The notes under the pieces were generated by a model. That model was not told the origin of the DNA. It made no database searches and saw only the letters and a program-made list of their open reading frames with translations. From Salinispirillum sp049115955 (GTDB taxonomy: Bacteria; Pseudomonadota; Gammaproteobacteria; Pseudomonadales; Natronospirillaceae): 64,000 nucleotides of DNA. Location: positions 62,001 to 126,000 of the forward strand of contig JAGDZJ010000009.1 in assembly GCA_049115955.1 (NCBI GenBank). Reading direction: 5' to 3'. Within the stretch, counting starts at the first letter, position 1; each line of letters begins with the position of its first letter. The position numbers and the translations under genes are program-made. Below are positions 61,957-64,000 of this stretch, piece after piece.

Positions 61957-63183
61957 TTAACCCTTAACACCACCGGCCGTTAATCCACTGACCAGGAAGC
62001 GCTGGGCAAACAAGAACACAATGGTAATCGGCACACCGGACAAGACCGCCGCCGCTGCGTAGTTACCCCACAGCGTAGAGTTCGACTGGAAGTAGTAAGT
62101 AGAACCAACAGCCAGTGTCAATTGATCTTGGCTTCGCAACAATACACTGGCCAACACGAACTCATTAATGGTCGTTATAAACGCAAGTATAAAAACTACT
62201 GCCAATATAGGTACGCTGAGAGGTAATAGTATCCTGTAAAACGTTTGCCACGGAGTCGCGCCGTCTATGTAGGCCGCCTCTTCCAATGCCGAATCAATCG
62301 AGCTGAAGTAACCCATGATGATCCAAATGTTCATCGTCACTCCGGCCAGCATAGCCAATATATAAGCCGCGTGAGTATCTAAGCCAAACGCAGGAACATA
62401 GTATCCTAGTCGATCAAACATCTCATATAATGCTATAACGCCCAGCACTGCTGGAAACATCTGCAACAGAAGCATGGTCCGTAATAACGTCATCTTGCCT
62501 GTAAAGCGCATTCTTGCAAAAGCATAGGCAGACGTAACCGAGAGAGACATCAATAGAAAAGCCGTAATCAAGGCTATCTTGATCGAATTTCCTAGCCACG
62601 TAAGGACAGGGAAAGGAGGGTTAGCATAATAGGCTACACCATACTCCGCTCTTGGGCGCCCTGATCCAATAAATCCCTCTGGTAACGCCAACTGACCTTC
62701 AAGCTTATCGCCTAACCGAACAATCACAGTGTCTTCATGTGCTCTTTTTCCTTGCTCCTCAGAATTTATCAGTAAGAAGTCTATCCGTTCAGACGCAAAT
62801 ACGGTATTTGCTGCTGAATCAATAGTTACTAGCTGGATATAACTTTGCAATGGATAGTGCTGTTGAGGTATCTCACTATTCACATCTAGGCTCCATTGAC
62901 CCTCAGATGAGATCGTCAATCGTCCGATACCCAAATTGGGGCGTCCTGTTCCACTATCTAACATCGATCCGTTGTTATTCATTCCGACGTAAACTTTACC
63001 AAAAGCCAACGTCCAATGCTCCAAGGTGAAGTTACGCGGAATTAAGTCGCCGCGCGCAAAGTTACCCTCGCGAAATGATATAGAAACAATCATTAATAGC
63101 GGAAATAATATTAGCGCAACAAAAGCAACCAAAAAAGCATGGGTTGCCCAGACTCGTAATTTTGTAGCAGGCGTAATGACCAT
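61957..63183 (-). CDS. malG: Maltose ABC transporter permease MalG with enlarged periplasmic segment
   Basis: A 408-residue MalG, about 110 residues longer than in E. coli. The membrane core and C-terminus (FARMRFTGKMTLLRTMLLLQMFPAVLG, EEAAYIDGATPWQTF, AQRFLVSGLTAGGVKG) are close to E. coli MalG; the EAA loop is intact. The extra residues (about 68-185) lie in the first periplasmic loop, after EHWTLAFGKVYV and before NPPFPVLTW, and look like a beta-rich soluble domain. It begins 10 bases after malF. Confidence 0.92.
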   Translation of the reverse strand: MVITPATKLRVWATHAFLVAFVALILFPLLMIVSISFREGNFARGDLIPRNFTLEHWTLAFGKVYVGMNNNGSMLDSGTGRPNLGIGRLTISSEGQWSLDVNSEIPQQHYPLQSYIQLVTIDSAANTVFASERIDFLLINSEEQGKRAHEDTVIVRLGDKLEGQLALPEGFIGSGRPRAEYGVAYYANPPFPVLTWLGNSIKIALITAFLLMSLSVTSAYAFARMRFTGKMTLLRTMLLLQMFPAVLGVIALYEMFDRLGYYVPAFGLDTHAAYILAMLAGVTMNIWIIMGYFSSIDSALEEAAYIDGATPWQTFYRILLPLSVPILAVVFILAFITTINEFVLASVLLRSQDQLTLAVGSTYYFQSNSTLWGNYAAAAVLSGVPITIVFLFAQRFLVSGLTAGGVKG

Positions 63184-63193
63184 CTTCTTCTCC

Positions 63194-64000
63194 TTAGCGC
63201 GCCGTTTCGACTTTGGCGTAGCGGATGTAGAACATCGATAAACCGGCTACGAGTAAAAATATCAATCCACCAATAGCTGCACCCAAAGCAAAATCATTGT
63301 TGTTATCACCGAATGCTAGCCGAAACGCATAACTGATCAACAAGTCTGTTTCACCAGCAAGTGGGTTGGAGCCGATAATATTAGGGCTACCATTTGTTAA
63401 CAAACGAATTAACAAGAAGTTATTGAAATTAAAGGCGAATGCCGCAATCAACAACGGAATCATTGGCTTGGTTACTAGAGGCAAAGTAATACGAAAGAAA
63501 TTAGTTATAACACCAGAACCTTCAAGGTAGGCGGCCTCATAGAGATCATCTGATATAGACTGCAACATACCCAGACCCAAAATCATCATATAAGGATACC
63601 CCAGCCAAAGGTTTGTTATAAGAATCATCACCTTAGCTAAAGTAGGATCTGTAAACCACGCTGGTCGTATACCAAAAAACATCTCCAAAATCATATTTAT
63701 TTCGCCGAAGCCTTGATTAAAGAGACCCTTAAATATTTGAATCGAGATAAAAGCAGGAACTGCATAAGGCAAGATCATCAATACACGATAGATGACACTG
63801 CCCTTCATCAACTTCCAATTTAGTAGGCAGGCGAGCACCAACCCTAGCAAATACGTCGCCCCAACGGTAAAAGTGGCAAATATCACTGTCCAAGTGAATA
63901 TTTTTAAAAAGGGCTGGAACATACCCTCTTCAAGAAATATTCTATGATAATTACTCAGACCGACATTTACTTTGAAGCCGGGAACCAACCGATGCTCGCG
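63194..64000 (-). CDS. malF: Maltose ABC transporter permease MalF, C-terminal part
   Basis: The C-terminal ~269 residues of MalF; the N-terminal part and start lie beyond the window. Strong similarity to E. coli MalF from VGLSNYHRIFLEEGMFQPFLKIFTW to the end, including LPYAVPAFISIQIFKGLFNQGFGEIN and the EAA loop ISDDLYEAAYLEGSGVITNFFRITLP. It is upstream of malG in the same operon; the binding protein and ATPase MalK are presumably beyond the right edge. Confidence 0.93.
   Translation of the reverse strand, partial: REHRLVPGFKVNVGLSNYHRIFLEEGMFQPFLKIFTWTVIFATFTVGATYLLGLVLACLLNWKLMKGSVIYRVLMILPYAVPAFISIQIFKGLFNQGFGEINMILEMFFGIRPAWFTDPTLAKVMILITNLWLGYPYMMILGLGMLQSISDDLYEAAYLEGSGVITNFFRITLPLVTKPMIPLLIAAFAFNFNNFLLIRLLTNGSPNIIGSNPLAGETDLLISYAFRLAFGDNNNDFALGAAIGGLIFLLVAGLSMFYIRYAKVETAR

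Noticed and set aside
1..64000. CRISPR arrays, tRNA or rRNA genes, insertion sequences and phage genes
   Set aside because: No regularly spaced repeats, tRNA-like cloverleaf ends, transposase, integrase or structural phage genes were recognised by reading.

Overview
The window comes from a gammaproteobacterial chromosome. Housekeeping genes have Pseudomonadales/Oceanospirillales-type content and order: rppH-ptsP, algQ/rsd-dsbB, hslR-hslO-tex, comM with ubiK-glnK-amtB, and gmk-rpoZ-spoT. HemB is the Asp-rich metal type known from Pseudomonas. An alpha-glucoside ABC operon beside a maltose permease pair suggests a saccharolytic, perhaps marine, member of the Oceanospirillales; this placement is inference. 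No rRNA, tRNA, CRISPR array, transposase or integrase was found.

Layout. 1-13.9 kb: partial ptsP, rppH, a HAD phosphatase/imelysin-like lipoprotein/HDOD group, rho, trxA, hemB, the ABC-F protein YheS, a TIGR02444-family protein, an orphan ParA, a WD40 lipoprotein, algQ, dsbB, a FliL-like protein and an RMF/CrpP-like small protein. 14-29.8 kb: gshA, tex, hslO, hslR, a Gfo/Idh/MocA oxidoreductase, a small membrane protein containing two ambiguous bases, a PQQ-dependent sugar dehydrogenase, a protein with no Lys, Cys, Trp, Tyr or His, rep, a GGDEF-EAL protein, comM and a periplasmic binding protein divergent from a hybrid histidine kinase. 32-35.4 kb: a nitrogen locus with ubiK, then NtrC-like sites and a sigma-54 promoter ahead of glnK-amtB, a palindromic repeat cluster, a receiver-like protein without its phosphoacceptor Asp, and a second PII gene.

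35.5-47.6 kb is a defence island: hsdM-hsdS, then a PHP-SMC ATPase, an AlbA_2/GHKL-ATPase protein and a DarG-like macrodomain, then hsdR and a YgjP-like metalloprotease, all on one strand and mostly overlapping or closely spaced, with a terminator at the end. It sits between the PII gene and the spoT-rpoZ-gmk group. The three genes between hsdS and hsdR are the best candidate for an undescribed or poorly described system.

47.7-64 kb: spoT, rpoZ, gmk, a methyl-accepting chemotaxis protein, yicC, then the alpha-glucoside operon aglE-aglF-aglG-aglA with a LacI-type regulator and a perfect operator-like palindrome upstream. No transport ATPase gene follows, so it must be supplied from elsewhere. 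A LuxR-type response regulator, a fumarylacetoacetate-hydrolase-family gene and malG-malF (malF cut by the window end) complete the window. MalG carries a large extra periplasmic segment.
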